A DNA stretch of 64,000 bases from Brevibacillus brevis NBRC 100599 (GTDB lineage Bacteria; Bacillota; Bacilli; Brevibacillales; Brevibacillaceae), in contig NC_012491.1 in the NCBI RefSeq assembly GCF_000010165.1, positions 3,541,501 to 3,605,500 of the forward strand. Direction: 5' to 3'. Under the pieces are notes generated by a model. It did not search any database, had not been told where the DNA came from, and saw only the letters and a list, made by a program, of their open reading frames with translations. This document shows, in pieces, positions 42,238-52,149 of this stretch (position 1 is its first letter; every line of letters begins with the position of its first letter). The translations under genes and the position numbers were made by a program.

Positions 42238-43524
42238 TTATGGTAGCTTCCATATCTTGCGCAGGTCTTCATCCGTTCTCCACGATTGACTCTCGATTAA
42301 AAACGAAAAGTATCGATCCAAATGAATTCGTGACAGCGTATAGCCTGGCAGCTCCTTTACTTCTTTCCAGACTTGAACTACGTACGGCAGGAGCTTTTCT
42401 TTTTCGCCTTGGTAATATGCTTTGATTAGCGGTAGCTTGAGATGAGGCGACGCTTGTAACTTCTCGTGATTGGTTGCAACCAAATGGGCCAAATGAAGAA
42501 TCCCACGAGCGACAAGGGGATCAACGAGCCAGCTCGGGAGTGTACGGTATTCGAATCCATATTCCTTCTCCCTTACATCCCCCAAAAATCCATAGCGCTC
42601 TCTGCGGCTCATACAGCCTGCATCCTCAATCAGAACTAGAGGAAGAGCCAAGTACGCATCCAGCTTTCGCCGAAGAGAAAAAGTAGGTGTGAGCCCGCCA
42701 AAATGAATATGCCCGCCGATTGGATAACCTTGAAACGGCATTCCTCCAGCGAGCCATTCGATAGACGCGTCCCCTATTTTTTGGTAGGCGAGTGCCAGAT
42801 TATCGTAGATATGCGTAAATAATTGATCAGGGTCCTCCGATGGCGCAGGTCTCAACTCTGCAACCGGGTGCTGATGGAGACCTAATTCTTCCCGGTAGCG
42901 TGTCGTATCACATCCAACCGCCCCATTGATGCTCAGGAAGTCAGAAGCAAGTGCCATTTCTCCTGTGGGCTTGCGCAAAGCAAATTCCGGATCAGCCCCC
43001 AAACTTTGTAGCGTTTGCGGCTGTTTACGCATCCGAGCTTCCCACCAATCTCGGGCACGCTGCATATATTCGTCAGCATGGCTGGCTGGCCAATTTGGTT
43101 CCACCTCGACGACCTTAAGTCGATGGGGAGAAGCCGCCATGATCGTCACTTGACCCGCATCCGCTCCCACGGCATACAAACTGCGCGTAGCCAGCCCTTG
43201 CACCATCTGAATCTCTGTTTCAGTGGAAGGCAAGGTGACGGAATGCCACTCGGGTTCCTGCAGACGGTGCAGCAGCCAATGTGATTGCTCCTCGCTTCTG
43301 GCAATATCCAGTACATAGTCTTGGTAAAGGCATACCCTATATGTTCGCCAGCCCGGTCGCGCTTCATTTCCTGTAACAGGTATTCGCCCCTGCCGGAGCA
43401 ACCAGCGACCGATTTCAGGACGATGCAAATAGGCTACGACTTCTTTCGCGTTGGCCGTCATCGGTTGTGTTGCTGGCGTTTCCTGCCCGTTAGCTCGCTG
43501 ACTCGTTTTTGTGCGTAGAATCAT
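42238..43524 (-). CDS. COOH-NH2 ligase-like protein (phage phiEco32 type 2)
   Basis: 428 residues from ATG 43524; GTG 43533 is possible but too close to GAGGGA. The C-terminal two-thirds contain LGADPEFALRKPTGEM, HQHPVAELRPAPSEDPDQLF and YPIGGHIHFGG, which I recognise from the phiEco32-like COOH-NH2 ligase family, relatives of glutamate-cysteine ligase that form amide bonds. The first 170 residues are a family-specific addition. Located between mutS and cotE in a sporulation-rich block; it may modify a coat or wall component, but that is inference from position only. Confidence 0.75.
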   Translation of the reverse strand: MILRTKTSQRANGQETPATQPMTANAKEVVAYLHRPEIGRWLLRQGRIPVTGNEARPGWRTYRVCLYQDYVLDIARSEEQSHWLLHRLQEPEWHSVTLPSTETEIQMVQGLATRSLYAVGADAGQVTIMAASPHRLKVVEVEPNWPASHADEYMQRARDWWEARMRKQPQTLQSLGADPEFALRKPTGEMALASDFLSINGAVGCDTTRYREELGLHQHPVAELRPAPSEDPDQLFTHIYDNLALAYQKIGDASIEWLAGGMPFQGYPIGGHIHFGGLTPTFSLRRKLDAYLALPLVLIEDAGCMSRRERYGFLGDVREKEYGFEYRTLPSWLVDPLVARGILHLAHLVATNHEKLQASPHLKLPLIKAYYQGEKEKLLPYVVQVWKEVKELPGYTLSRIHLDRYFSFLIESQSWRTDEDLRKIWKLP

Positions 43525-43634
43525 GCCTTCCACACTCCCTCGCTGTTCTTTCGTTATCTTATGAATGCGCCCAGAAAAAAGTGTGAATGACCTGTATCCG
43601 AAAAAAAGAAAAAAGAGGAGATAATTTCTCCTCT

Positions 43635-44195
43635 TTAGTCGAGCTCGTCGAGTAGCGTAGCGGAATCAAAGTCATCAAACTCGTCACTGTTATCTTCAAA
43701 GTCGTCAACCAGATGGAATTCTTTGTCATCACAACTATTGCAGACAACAACGCACACCTTTGTTTCTCCAATGACCTCTACTGCATATTCGCTTTCAACT
43801 CTGACCGTGATTGTGCCACCACCACTTAACTCCGCTTTTATGCACTTCGGTTGCTCCACGGCACGTGCAACGATTTCCAGATCGCCTCTGCAGTTCTTGT
43901 CGAAGAACGTAAGCGGTACGAGAACGGAGAAATGAACCGTTTCCCGCTTGACTTCGGTTTGCGTGTTATTAGCAAACGAAAACCACAGGTTGACGTCATA
44001 CGTACCAGATACTTCAACGGCATCTCCGACTTTCTCTGCTTGGAAGTTCGTGTTTATAACCCAGCATCCGAGGATCGTCGAAGGAGTTTGCGACGGTATG
44101 ATGGTGTGGGTGGTAATAGAAAATTTATGGCCTTTGCCGCAGACTGCTTTCGCGATAAGTTCCCGGCACTGTAGATCTTTGTCTATACCCGACAT
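43635..44195 (-). CDS. cotE: outer spore coat morphogenetic protein CotE
   Basis: 186 residues from ATG 44195, behind GGAGGAGGT. The order CRELIAKAVCGKGHKFSITT, PSTILGCWVINTNFQAEKVG, VSGTYDVNLWFSFANNTQTE, VEQPKCIKAELSGGG and VIGETKVCVVVCNSCDDKEF follows B. subtilis CotE, ending in an acidic tail. It organises outer coat assembly in the mother cell. The order cotE near mutS is conserved. Confidence 0.92.
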   Translation of the reverse strand: MSGIDKDLQCRELIAKAVCGKGHKFSITTHTIIPSQTPSTILGCWVINTNFQAEKVGDAVEVSGTYDVNLWFSFANNTQTEVKRETVHFSVLVPLTFFDKNCRGDLEIVARAVEQPKCIKAELSGGGTITVRVESEYAVEVIGETKVCVVVCNSCDDKEFHLVDDFEDNSDEFDDFDSATLLDELD

Positions 44196-44331
44196 TTCGT
44201 TACCTCCTCCATACAACGTTTCTGTACATTTGTATGCAGGGCATTCGACTAGCGTGCAAACAACCACCTTATATTTGGGAAAGTTGTTGGGTATTGATCA
44301 GAACAGCGCCGGGAAGGCTTTCTATCAAGAA

Positions 44332-44775
44332 TTAGGAGCAGCAGCCGTCAGATTTTTTCTTTTCAGGCCCGCCACCAGTCTTTCCAGTCAATGGGTTTCC
44401 GCCTGTATCCAAAATAATACGCTCCGATACGGTGTTCGTGATCACGTTCGTGACCATTTGCAAAAGATCGTTCACATCAACCTGCGATTGCTTGAATTCC
44501 GTAACGATTGGAATGGCATCCAGCTCTTCGTGCAATTGGTTGTACTCGTCCTCCACTTTTTTCACCAGTTCCGGCTTGTTGATGGATTCAAACATCACCA
44601 TTTGCTTTTGTTTCTGCTTCAATGTATCAATCAAATCTTGCACACGTTCATTGTGTTTGATTTGCAGTTCAGCACGTTTGAAGAAATCAACTTCATTCGT
44701 ACGCGCGATCATAGCGGCAAGCTCGCGAGCTTTATCGAGAATTTCCTTCTGTGTAAAAACGTTTGTTTGTTCCAT
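44332..44775 (-). CDS. ricA: RicA (YmcA), Y-complex subunit
   Basis: 147 residues. VFTQKEILDKARELAAMIAR, KRAELQIKHNERVQDLIDTL and QVDVNDLLQMVTNVITNTVS match the YmcA/YlbF helical family; the C-terminal KKKSDGCCS supplies the conserved Cys pair of the Fe-S-binding RicAFT complex, which promotes mRNA maturation by RNase Y (also in this window), sporulation and competence. Seven bases after miaB. Confidence 0.93.
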   Translation of the reverse strand: MEQTNVFTQKEILDKARELAAMIARTNEVDFFKRAELQIKHNERVQDLIDTLKQKQKQMVMFESINKPELVKKVEDEYNQLHEELDAIPIVTEFKQSQVDVNDLLQMVTNVITNTVSERIILDTGGNPLTGKTGGGPEKKKSDGCCS

Positions 44776-44781
44776 AATGAC

Positions 44782-46296
44782 CTACACCTCAACTTTGGAT
44801 ACGAGTTCACCGTGGAGTGTCCACGTTTTCGCATCCGTAATTTTTATGTGCACATACTGTCCGATCAAAGATTTGTCGCCGGTGAAATGGACAAGCTTGT
44901 TCGTACGCGTACGTCCCGCAAGCACTTCCGCATTCGTCCTCGATTCGCCTTCCACGAGTACCTCGACAACCTGATCCTGCAGTTTTTTGTTCTGCTCCAG
45001 AGCGATGCCAGCCAGCACTTCATTGAGTCGATACAAGCGTGCTTTTTTCACTTCCATCGGAACGTTGTCTTCCATGACAGCAGCCGGTGTACCTTCACGT
45101 GGGGAGTAAATGAAGGTATAGGCAAAATCATACTTGACCTCTTCCACCATCGAAATCGTATCTTCAAACTGCTCATCGGTCTCGCCTGGGAAGCCAACAA
45201 TAATATCGGTAGAAAGCGAGACATTCGGGATCGCGTCCTTGATTTTGCGAACGAGCTCCAGATAATGCTCACGCGAGTATTTACGTGCCATCCGCTTGAG
45301 TACTTCTGTCGATCCGGATTGGACAGGCAAATGGATTTGCTCCACCAGGTTGCCGCCCTTTGCCAGCACCTCAATCAAGTGGTCATCAAAATCGCGCGGG
45401 TGACTTGTCGTGAAACGCACACGCGGGATATCAATCTTGCGGATCTCGTCCATCAGGTCTCCAAAACCGTACTTGATATCCTCAAAATCTTTCCCGTACG
45501 CATTGACGTTTTGTCCAAGAAGCATAATTTCTTTAAAGCCTTGGCGAGCGAGATCACGCACTTCTGCGATGACATCTTCCGGGCGTCGACTGCGTTCTTT
45601 TCCGCGGGTATACGGCACGATACAGTACGTACAGAACTTGTCACAGCCGTACATGATGTTAACCCAGCCCTTGGTGTTTCCTTCGCGGAGCTTCGGCATA
45701 TTTTCGACGATATCGCCTTCTTTGGACCAAACCTCAATCACCATTTCTTTGCTGAACATCGCATCGCGCAACAGTTCTGGCAATCGGTGAATATTGTGCG
45801 TTCCAAAAATCAAGTCGACCTGCTGGTAGCTTTTCAGGATTTTCTTGACGACTTTCTCTTCTTGGGACATACAGCCGCATACACCGAGGATCAGATTTGG
45901 ATTGTTATTCTTGAGCCGCTTCATGTGGCCAAGCTCCCCAAATACTTTATCCTCTGCATTTTCGCGGATCGCACAGGTGTTAAATAGAATGACATCCGCA
46001 TCTTCGACAGAATCAGAGGAGGTATAACCCATTGCCTGCAAAATACCAGAAATCGTCTCCGAATCATGCTCGTTCATTTGGCAGCCATACGTACGAACGT
46101 GATAGCGCTTTCCTTTTCCGATGTTCTGCATGTCTTCTGGGATATGAAAATCGTAATGGACTAAAATCTCTTCCTTACCGCGCGTTTTCGCATCTTTCAG
46201 AGAGGGGGCCTGGAAGTATTTCGCATAGTCTTCCGTCTTCTTTGGAGACTTAACGGATTTTAAGTCCACAGTCGCCTCTTTCGTTTCCTTCATCAT
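44782..46296 (-). CDS. miaB: tRNA-2-methylthio-N6-dimethylallyladenosine synthase
   Basis: 504 residues. N-terminal MTTase domain with Cys in [32 protein letters not shown] and [11 protein letters not shown]; radical-SAM CX3CX2C in [18 protein letters not shown]-terminal TRAM domain ending [17 protein letters not shown]. Acts on tRNA after MiaA. ATG 46296 follows GAGGTG; a second ATG is one codon on. Co-transcribed with ricA. Confidence 0.97.
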   Translation of the reverse strand: MMKETKEATVDLKSVKSPKKTEDYAKYFQAPSLKDAKTRGKEEILVHYDFHIPEDMQNIGKGKRYHVRTYGCQMNEHDSETISGILQAMGYTSSDSVEDADVILFNTCAIRENAEDKVFGELGHMKRLKNNNPNLILGVCGCMSQEEKVVKKILKSYQQVDLIFGTHNIHRLPELLRDAMFSKEMVIEVWSKEGDIVENMPKLREGNTKGWVNIMYGCDKFCTYCIVPYTRGKERSRRPEDVIAEVRDLARQGFKEIMLLGQNVNAYGKDFEDIKYGFGDLMDEIRKIDIPRVRFTTSHPRDFDDHLIEVLAKGGNLVEQIHLPVQSGSTEVLKRMARKYSREHYLELVRKIKDAIPNVSLSTDIIVGFPGETDEQFEDTISMVEEVKYDFAYTFIYSPREGTPAAVMEDNVPMEVKKARLYRLNEVLAGIALEQNKKLQDQVVEVLVEGESRTNAEVLAGRTRTNKLVHFTGDKSLIGQYVHIKITDAKTWTLHGELVSKVEV

Positions 46297-46346
46297 ATAT
46301 CACCTCAGCTATAATCATCTACATAAGTAACCAATAAAGAATTATA

Positions 46347-46463
46347 TCATTTTGGGTGATACAAAAGCCAATGCATAATAACCATTATGAGGCAAAATAT
46401 GTACGAAACGGCGAAAGTCTGATAGACAACGTCTTTCCAAACATACCCATGTTGGTCCTGCAT
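46347..46463 (-). CDS. possible 38-residue membrane peptide
   Basis: The frame from ATG 46463 reads MQDQHGYVWKDVVYQTFAVS, YIFCLIMVIMHWLLYHPK, one hydrophobic helix with a His-rich end. A strong AAGGAGG lies about 20 bases upstream, too far for this ATG, and is better spaced for a four-codon frame (MYQW, stop) or for an overlapping 29-codon frame. Real translation is uncertain. Confidence 0.3.
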   Translation of the reverse strand: MQDQHGYVWKDVVYQTFAVSYIFCLIMVIMHWLLYHPK

Positions 46464-46628
46464 GCCCTTACCATTGGTACATACTCCTCCTTACCTGCCA
46501 ATTTTTTTGAAACTCCTCCTTTTTTCCTATTTTCATCATAATATTTTTTTCCCCTGCAACAATACAAGCCCACTCGACGTCTGAATAGCAGTCAACAAAA
46601 ACTACATTGCCATTTTGAGGAGGTAAAT

Positions 46629-47873
46629 ATGAAAAGAGCACTAGCCGTATTTTTGTCGGTGTTGATGTTCTTAACGATTATCCCGGTCGTCGGTGCCGCT
46701 TCCACCCCTTCGTTCTCTGACGTTCCGCGTAGCCATTGGGCATACAAGGAAATTACGGAGATGGCGGCAAAAGGGATCATCAAAGGGTACGACAATCGAA
46801 CATTTAGACCGAACAATGAGGTAACCCGCGCCGAATTTGCCAAAATTATGATTGCAGCAGCAGATGTAGATATAAACAAACGCTACGTCGAGCAAACCTT
46901 TAAAGATGTCCCTCGTCATCACTGGGCATTTTTGTATGTGGAGCACGCCAAGCCTTACTTGACTGGTTACAAATCCGGCTCTACCTACACGTATAAGCCA
47001 GATAAAGCGGCAGTACGAGAAGATATTGCTGTCGCATTGGTACGCCTGTTGGGCTACGATCAAAAGTACAAAGCCGACTTGGATCAATTGAAAAAGTTCC
47101 GTGATTACGACGATATTTCGTCCGCTCTGCGTCCGTATATTGCGATTGCGATCCAAACCGATCTGATGAAAGGATACAATGGCAATTTCCGTCCACAAGA
47201 TCCGATTACTCGTGCGGAAGCTGCTTCTCTGCTCTATCGTGCTATTTTGGATCGTGGCGATGATGAAAGCAAAATTGTATTCCCTACCCCTGGTCAACCG
47301 CAGCCTCAGCCAGAACCAGAGAAAATCAATATCAGCGATTCCTTCTCTGATACCAAATTGAAAAACTGGGATACTGACAAAGCGATCGGTAACTGGGAGG
47401 TCGCTAGCAAACAAGTGACTGCTGAATCCGATGATGATGATCTGGATCATTACCTTCTGCCACTTCGCTGGAATGAATCTGACAACGTCAAGAATTATGA
47501 ATTGAGCGTCGATGTGAATGTGGTTGGCAGTGAAGGTTTAGGCGGTCTGTACTTCAACGGCAAAGATGGAAAAGCCAATGTCGTCTTCATCCAAAAAGAT
47601 CGCGTTGTTTTAGGAAAAGTAAATGATGTGGAAGACGACGATATCGACATCATCTCATCCAGCACCTACAAGCTGAAATCAAGCAATCGCTTGAAGGTGG
47701 CTGTCACTGACAATACCGTTTCCATTTACTTGAACGATCAATACTTGTTCGGTCAACAATATGTGAAACAAGAAGGCAAAAAACTCGGTCTGTATCTGCA
47801 AGAAGAAGCGACAAAAGGCGCTCCTCGCAAAACGACTTACCTGGACAATTTCACCTTTAAAGAGACGAAATAA
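46629..47873 (+). CDS. SLH-domain surface protein with lectin-like C-terminus
   Basis: 414 residues from ATG 46629 behind GAGGAGGT. Signal peptide 1-23 (cut after VGAAS-like). Three SLH motifs at about 28-75, 92-140 and 150-200 (FSDVPRSHWAYKEITEMAAK, FKDVPRHHWAFLYVEHAKPY, DYDDISSALRPYIAIAIQTD) anchor it to pyruvylated wall polymer. A Pro-rich linker QPQPQPEPEK leads to a C-terminal beta-sandwich (FSDTKLKNWDTDKAIGNWEV ... TYLDNFTF) like DUF1080/laminin-G lectins. A wall-bound protein that may bind sugars. Single gene with terminator. Confidence 0.85.
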   Translation: MKRALAVFLSVLMFLTIIPVVGAASTPSFSDVPRSHWAYKEITEMAAKGIIKGYDNRTFRPNNEVTRAEFAKIMIAAADVDINKRYVEQTFKDVPRHHWAFLYVEHAKPYLTGYKSGSTYTYKPDKAAVREDIAVALVRLLGYDQKYKADLDQLKKFRDYDDISSALRPYIAIAIQTDLMKGYNGNFRPQDPITRAEAASLLYRAILDRGDDESKIVFPTPGQPQPQPEPEKINISDSFSDTKLKNWDTDKAIGNWEVASKQVTAESDDDDLDHYLLPLRWNESDNVKNYELSVDVNVVGSEGLGGLYFNGKDGKANVVFIQKDRVVLGKVNDVEDDDIDIISSSTYKLKSSNRLKVAVTDNTVSIYLNDQYLFGQQYVKQEGKKLGLYLQEEATKGAPRKTTYLDNFTFKETK

Positions 47874-47886
47874 AGACCCATATCCC

Positions 47887-47922
47887 ACCCGACAAGCTAT
47901 CTTGGCCTGTCGGGTATTTTTT
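47887..47922 (+). terminator. terminator of the SLH protein gene
   Basis: ACCCGACA (47887-47894) pairs with TGTCGGGT (47908-47915), then ATTTTTT. Confidence 0.9.
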
Positions 47923-48038
47923 CACTCCACACGACATGCATGTTCTACCAAATGGAAAAAAGATAGCGAAAACGTAGAAATAAACGCATTTCAGATGTTA
48001 TAATGGTAGCTATTCTTGTCCTGTGAAGGAGCCTTCCT

Positions 48039-48881
48039 ATGTCTTTTTCTGTTAATCAACCGTTTCGCTGGATGGACTCCGGTACCTACCAGGATAGTCC
48101 ACTTGAGCCTTTAATTCGTGATGAAGCGTTGGCAGCCAGTATGCAATCTGAATCAGCAGCACCTGTCATTCATCTCTGGGTGTACGATCAGGCGCTGTAT
48201 CTCGGCCGCAGAGACGCCAAGCTTCCACATCTCCAGCAAGCCTTGCATCAGTTCGGTCAAGATGGCTTTGGTTGTGTTCTTCGCTCGTCTGGAGGAGCTT
48301 GTGTTCCGCTTGATGCTGGCGTACTCAATATGGCTTGTTTATTGCCTAACACTTCGATTTCCATTGACTCCTTCTTCTCGTTTGTTGCCCAGCTTCTTGA
48401 TGTGGGCCTGCGCGATTACGGAAAGCTGGAATTTGGAGAAGTGACGGGTTCTTACTGTGCAGGGGAATACGATTTTTCCATTCACGGTAAAAAAATCGGA
48501 GGTATGGCACAAAGACGCACACGCCACGGCTCTATTTTGCAATTATGCATTAACGTCGACGATCGTCCACGAGGCGAATGGATGGAGCACTTTTACCGTC
48601 TCGCCGGCTTGGATGAAATGCAAAGCCATAAGCCAATTCCTTCCATTGATGCTTCTACCGTTGGCAGCATTGCCAGTTTGACTGGAAAATTGGCCACAAT
48701 GGATGATGTAAAAGCACGTCTATTGGAGACAATCCGTTCTGAGTGGGCTGTATCACCTACCCCCTTTTATGTGCAAAATGAGTTAGTGACAGAGTCGAGG
48801 CATCATTTGTCGCAGCGATTACACTTATTTTCTTATACCGCAAAAGAACTGGCCGCACCTGACTGGCACTTACCCGAATAA
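48039..48881 (+). CDS. lipL: LipL-like octanoyl/lipoyl amidotransferase
   Basis: 280 residues. BPL/LplA/LipB fold: [20 protein letters not shown] and [20 protein letters not shown] with a likely catalytic Cys140 and Lys151/152. The Cys in SYCxGxYD separates LipL and LipM amidotransferases from ATP-dependent LplA ligases. In B. subtilis LipL moves octanoyl from GcvH to the 2-oxoacid dehydrogenases. LipL is preferred over LipM on the sequence around the Cys, but this is not certain. Single gene. Confidence 0.78.
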
Positions 48882-48939
48882 CGGGCGTTGTACTTGTTTT
48901 TGATTCTCCAGGTGCTGCCGGTAAAATTCTGGAGGAATT

Positions 48940-50079
48940 ATGAATAGCAATCGAAAGGGGACGTTTCAGGATCTGAATGCCCTTTTTGTTTTTGGGGCAC
49001 TTACTGTCTTGATGATTCACATCCTCAGTTTTTTCCTGGCCAATGAGAAGACGTATCCGTGGAATAGTGATTTGCAAGCCGTTCTAATTATCTTATTAAA
49101 ATTCGGTCGCTCTTTGTTTATATTTGCAACTGGAATGCTGCTGTTTTACTGGTATCAAAATCGACAATTGGATTGGCGTGCTTTCTGGAAAAAACGCTGG
49201 CGCGCTGTTATATTGCCTTACGTAATTTGGACGGCCATCTTCACCTATTTTAAGCATCAAACCTTTGACCCAGCCGTGCTGGTAGAACCGTTTTTCGATA
49301 GTCTGTTTACGGGTAGCTCTTTCTACCACTTGTACTACATTCCGGTTTACTTGCAATTGTGCTTGTTGTTTTGCCTGATTAAACCGTGGATGGAACGGTA
49401 CTTGAATTTTCGTTGGATCATCGTCCTATTTATTGGACAAGCTGGTCTGTACCTTCTCTACCACTATTTGTTCATTACGCCGTTATGGGCCATTGATTGG
49501 GCTGCAACCCCATTCCTGTCCCTTGTGAAGCACACGTATGTTTACGGACAGCATTATGTTTTCATGTACGTGTTTACTTTTGCACTCGGCGCTTATGCCG
49601 GGATGAATGTGGATAAATGGCGGACATGGGTGAAACGTCTTCAAATACCTTCTATCGTTGTAATGGCAAGTGCAGGCGTTTGGATGGCTTACAGCTATCT
49701 TTCTGGCTCCAAAAGCTATTACGAGAGTATGAACATTTTCGAGCCGCTTTACTTGTTGTACACACTCTGTGTAATCGTCAGCTTTTACCCTGCATCCAGT
49801 TATTTCGGCAAGCTGCCTAAACTTGGTCCGTGGCTTTCCCGGTTGGCCAAACAAAATATGGCCATCTATTTGGTTCATCCGTTGATCTTGTTCTTGATGC
49901 AGAGCTACGTCATTCATCGACTAGGCTGGTCGACACCGTCAATGGTTCTCGGCATGTTCGTGATTACACCGCCACTTTGCATTTTCCTATACGAGTTGAC
50001 GACGATGTCCTTTTGGTTCAATCGAAAAAAACGGGTGGAAGCCAAGCCCATTTTCAATAATCAAACGTATAAAGCGTAA
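48940..50079 (+). CDS. acyltransferase family 3 membrane protein
   Basis: 379 residues, about ten helices. FQDLNALFVFGALTVLMIHI and FWKKRWRAVILPYVIWTAIF (Arg-Arg in loop) are typical of acyltransferase 3 (OafA/YrhL-like) proteins that O-acylate sugars or wall polymers. The His of the MIH motif is probably the catalytic residue. Follows lipL by 58 bases; acceptor unknown. Confidence 0.85.
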   Translation: MNSNRKGTFQDLNALFVFGALTVLMIHILSFFLANEKTYPWNSDLQAVLIILLKFGRSLFIFATGMLLFYWYQNRQLDWRAFWKKRWRAVILPYVIWTAIFTYFKHQTFDPAVLVEPFFDSLFTGSSFYHLYYIPVYLQLCLLFCLIKPWMERYLNFRWIIVLFIGQAGLYLLYHYLFITPLWAIDWAATPFLSLVKHTYVYGQHYVFMYVFTFALGAYAGMNVDKWRTWVKRLQIPSIVVMASAGVWMAYSYLSGSKSYYESMNIFEPLYLLYTLCVIVSFYPASSYFGKLPKLGPWLSRLAKQNMAIYLVHPLILFLMQSYVIHRLGWSTPSMVLGMFVITPPLCIFLYELTTMSFWFNRKKRVEAKPIFNNQTYKA

Positions 50080-50173
50080 GGGAGAAACTGGTTTCCTCTA
50101 AACTCCTAATGTAAAAAACAATTTGAGCTCGCATACTAGAGCTAGGGACGATTGTTCCACACCTCGATTACTT

Positions 50174-50199
50174 GCCTGGCATAACTGCCGGGCTTTTTT
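50174..50199 (+). terminator. terminator after the acyltransferase
   Basis: GCCTGGC (50174-50180), loop ATAACT, GCCGGGC (50187-50193) with one wobble, then TTTTTT. Confidence 0.8.
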
Positions 50200-50345
50200 C
50201 GTCTTTAGCCCCGACAAAACCCTTGGCGATGCCAAGTTTTCTAAATGTAGCCCTACCGTTTGTACCTCTCTTACGGTATCATAGAAGGGGACCACATGCA
50301 GTTCTTACTGCTATAGACGACAGAAAGAAAAGGTGGTGGATCTGA

Positions 50346-50816
50346 ATGAATCAAGAGATCCCTTTGTTACATATTCCGATCAAAGATCTCATAATTGCGT
50401 CCACAAAGGTCGCACATGTGCAGCTAGGTAATTCGCTTGAGCACGCCCTGCTAGTCCTAATCAAGTCCGGCTATTCAGCCGTTCCTGTACTGGATCATCA
50501 GTATCGTTTGCATGGGTTAATCAGCACGAATATGATCATGAATAAGACTCTTGGTTTGGAGCGCTTCGAGACTGAGCGTATGTCCGAACATATTGTAGAT
50601 GATGTGATGGATGCGAAGGTCCCTCGATTGCGTGACACCGATGAATTTTTGAAAGCATTAGAAGTGTCCATTAATCACCCTTTCGTCTGTATTGAAGACG
50701 AGGAGCACTATTTCCAAGGAATCTTGACTCGAAAATCGATTTTGGCTTTGGTATATCGTCACTTTCGCAATCTGCCCTTTCCATTGGCTGACCAACAACA
50801 GCCAGCAGAATCGTAG
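50346..50816 (+). CDS. cbpB: CBS-domain c-di-AMP-binding protein CbpB/DarB (YkuL)
   Basis: 156 residues, ATG 50346 behind AAGGTGGTGG. Two CBS motifs (LEHALLVLIKSGYSAVPVLD, RLHGLISTNMIM and FLKALEVSINHPFVCIEDEE, FQGILTRKSI). Size and sequence match YkuL/DarB, which binds cyclic di-AMP and otherwise activates (p)ppGpp synthesis by Rel and pyruvate carboxylase. Single gene. Confidence 0.85.
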   Translation: MNQEIPLLHIPIKDLIIASTKVAHVQLGNSLEHALLVLIKSGYSAVPVLDHQYRLHGLISTNMIMNKTLGLERFETERMSEHIVDDVMDAKVPRLRDTDEFLKALEVSINHPFVCIEDEEHYFQGILTRKSILALVYRHFRNLPFPLADQQQPAES

Positions 50817-50884
50817 GTCAAGGCATACGAAAAGACGGGGCAATAAATGCCACCGTCTTTTTCACATTCTTCTGCCTGTCTTCT

Positions 50885-51985
50885 TTAGAGCAATTGGCTT
50901 GGCGCTAGGAGTAGATGTTTCCGTTTCTTTTTTTCCGTGAGCAATGCCTGCGCATATTCCAGTGGATGACGGTACGTTTGTTTAAACATCTCTTTTTCCC
51001 CTGCTTTGAAAAAAGAATAGCGTTGGTCACGCACATTGACTTCGATCAAATACGGATTGCCTCTCTCGTCAATTCCCATATCCATCCCTAAGTCTGCTAA
51101 TGATGAAAAATGCCGACCGTACTGCTCCGCAATTTCCACCGCCGCTATGCCAACTCTTTCAATGACAGCTTGTTGTTGTTTCACCTCAGGAAAGATGGGT
51201 ACCAAAGCTTCCGAAAACGGTACTGCTGTCCCTCCTCGAGAGAGATTACTCAGCTTGTTTTTCGTATTGGCGACCTTGGCAACCATCCCGCTCACAGTCC
51301 ACTGTTTCTCTTTGTTTTTCTGCACCGAAACACGAATATCAAACGTTTTGCCTCCATAGCGGGCCAAAGGAATTCCTCGCTGGATCAAAAATCTTTTGTT
51401 ACCAACCCAACGTCGCACCGTGGAGAAGATCTGCGAATGAGATAAGATCTGCCGTTTCTTCGATGCAATGAAATGATAATTGCCTCCATGCCGTTCAATA
51501 CGTGCTACCCCAATTCCGACTGATCCAATCGAAGGCTTGACGTACACCACCTGGTACTTATTTAAAAACTGACGCAACTGCTCCATGGAATAAGGCACTG
51601 TATGCGGCAGATAGCTGCGAATTTGTTCATTTTTCCAGAGCATCTGGTGTACTTTCCGCTTATCCCGTACAACCAAGCCATTGAACACCGTTTTCTTTTG
51701 GCTCAATCTTCGAATCACATTCCGCGCTTTTGCATCCCCTGTCAAAACACGATTGTGGATGACTCCCGGGACTGAAACCAGTTGTGAGACGAGCCGGTTT
51801 CCGTTCCAAAAATATCCTTTGACTCTTTCATCTCCTGGCTTCACATGCCGCGGATGAAAAAAAACTGGCTCCAACCCAAGCTCTTTACCGATTTCGACAT
51901 AATAAGGCAGACGCTCATATGACTTGATGCCTTGAATTCCTTTCACCATAAGGGCCCAATCCAACATTATTCCGATTCTGTCCAC
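50885..51985 (-). CDS. YheC/YheD-family spore coat-associated ATP-grasp protein
   Basis: 366 residues from GTG 51985, six bases after AGGGGG. GVIHNRVLTGDAKARNVIRR, VVYVKPSIGSVGIGVARIER, TFDIRVSVQKNKEKQWTVSG and YLIEVNVRDQRYSFF are ATP-grasp features of the YheC/D family, present in spore formers and linked to the endospore coat. The exact substrate is unknown. Single minus-strand gene. Confidence 0.85.
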   Translation of the reverse strand: MDRIGIMLDWALMVKGIQGIKSYERLPYYVEIGKELGLEPVFFHPRHVKPGDERVKGYFWNGNRLVSQLVSVPGVIHNRVLTGDAKARNVIRRLSQKKTVFNGLVVRDKRKVHQMLWKNEQIRSYLPHTVPYSMEQLRQFLNKYQVVYVKPSIGSVGIGVARIERHGGNYHFIASKKRQILSHSQIFSTVRRWVGNKRFLIQRGIPLARYGGKTFDIRVSVQKNKEKQWTVSGMVAKVANTKNKLSNLSRGGTAVPFSEALVPIFPEVKQQQAVIERVGIAAVEIAEQYGRHFSSLADLGMDMGIDERGNPYLIEVNVRDQRYSFFKAGEKEMFKQTYRHPLEYAQALLTEKKKRKHLLLAPSQLL

Positions 51986-52149
51986 GCAGATCCCCCTTGC
52001 CACATTGCTCTACATAGGGTATGTGCCAGAAAGGCCAAGAGCGTGCCTATTTTTGTACACCTCTTTCGCAACCTGACAAAATCATTGCTTTCTCATAAGA
52101 ATGATGTCGGATGCTGCGCTTGCCCGGGAAAGGATCGCGTTTCGTTTTT

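Noticed and set aside
43948..45987. 679-codon open frame on the plus strand
   Set aside because: It lies antisense to cotE, ricA and miaB, which are all clear genes; its sequence has no recognisable domains and is a codon-usage shadow.
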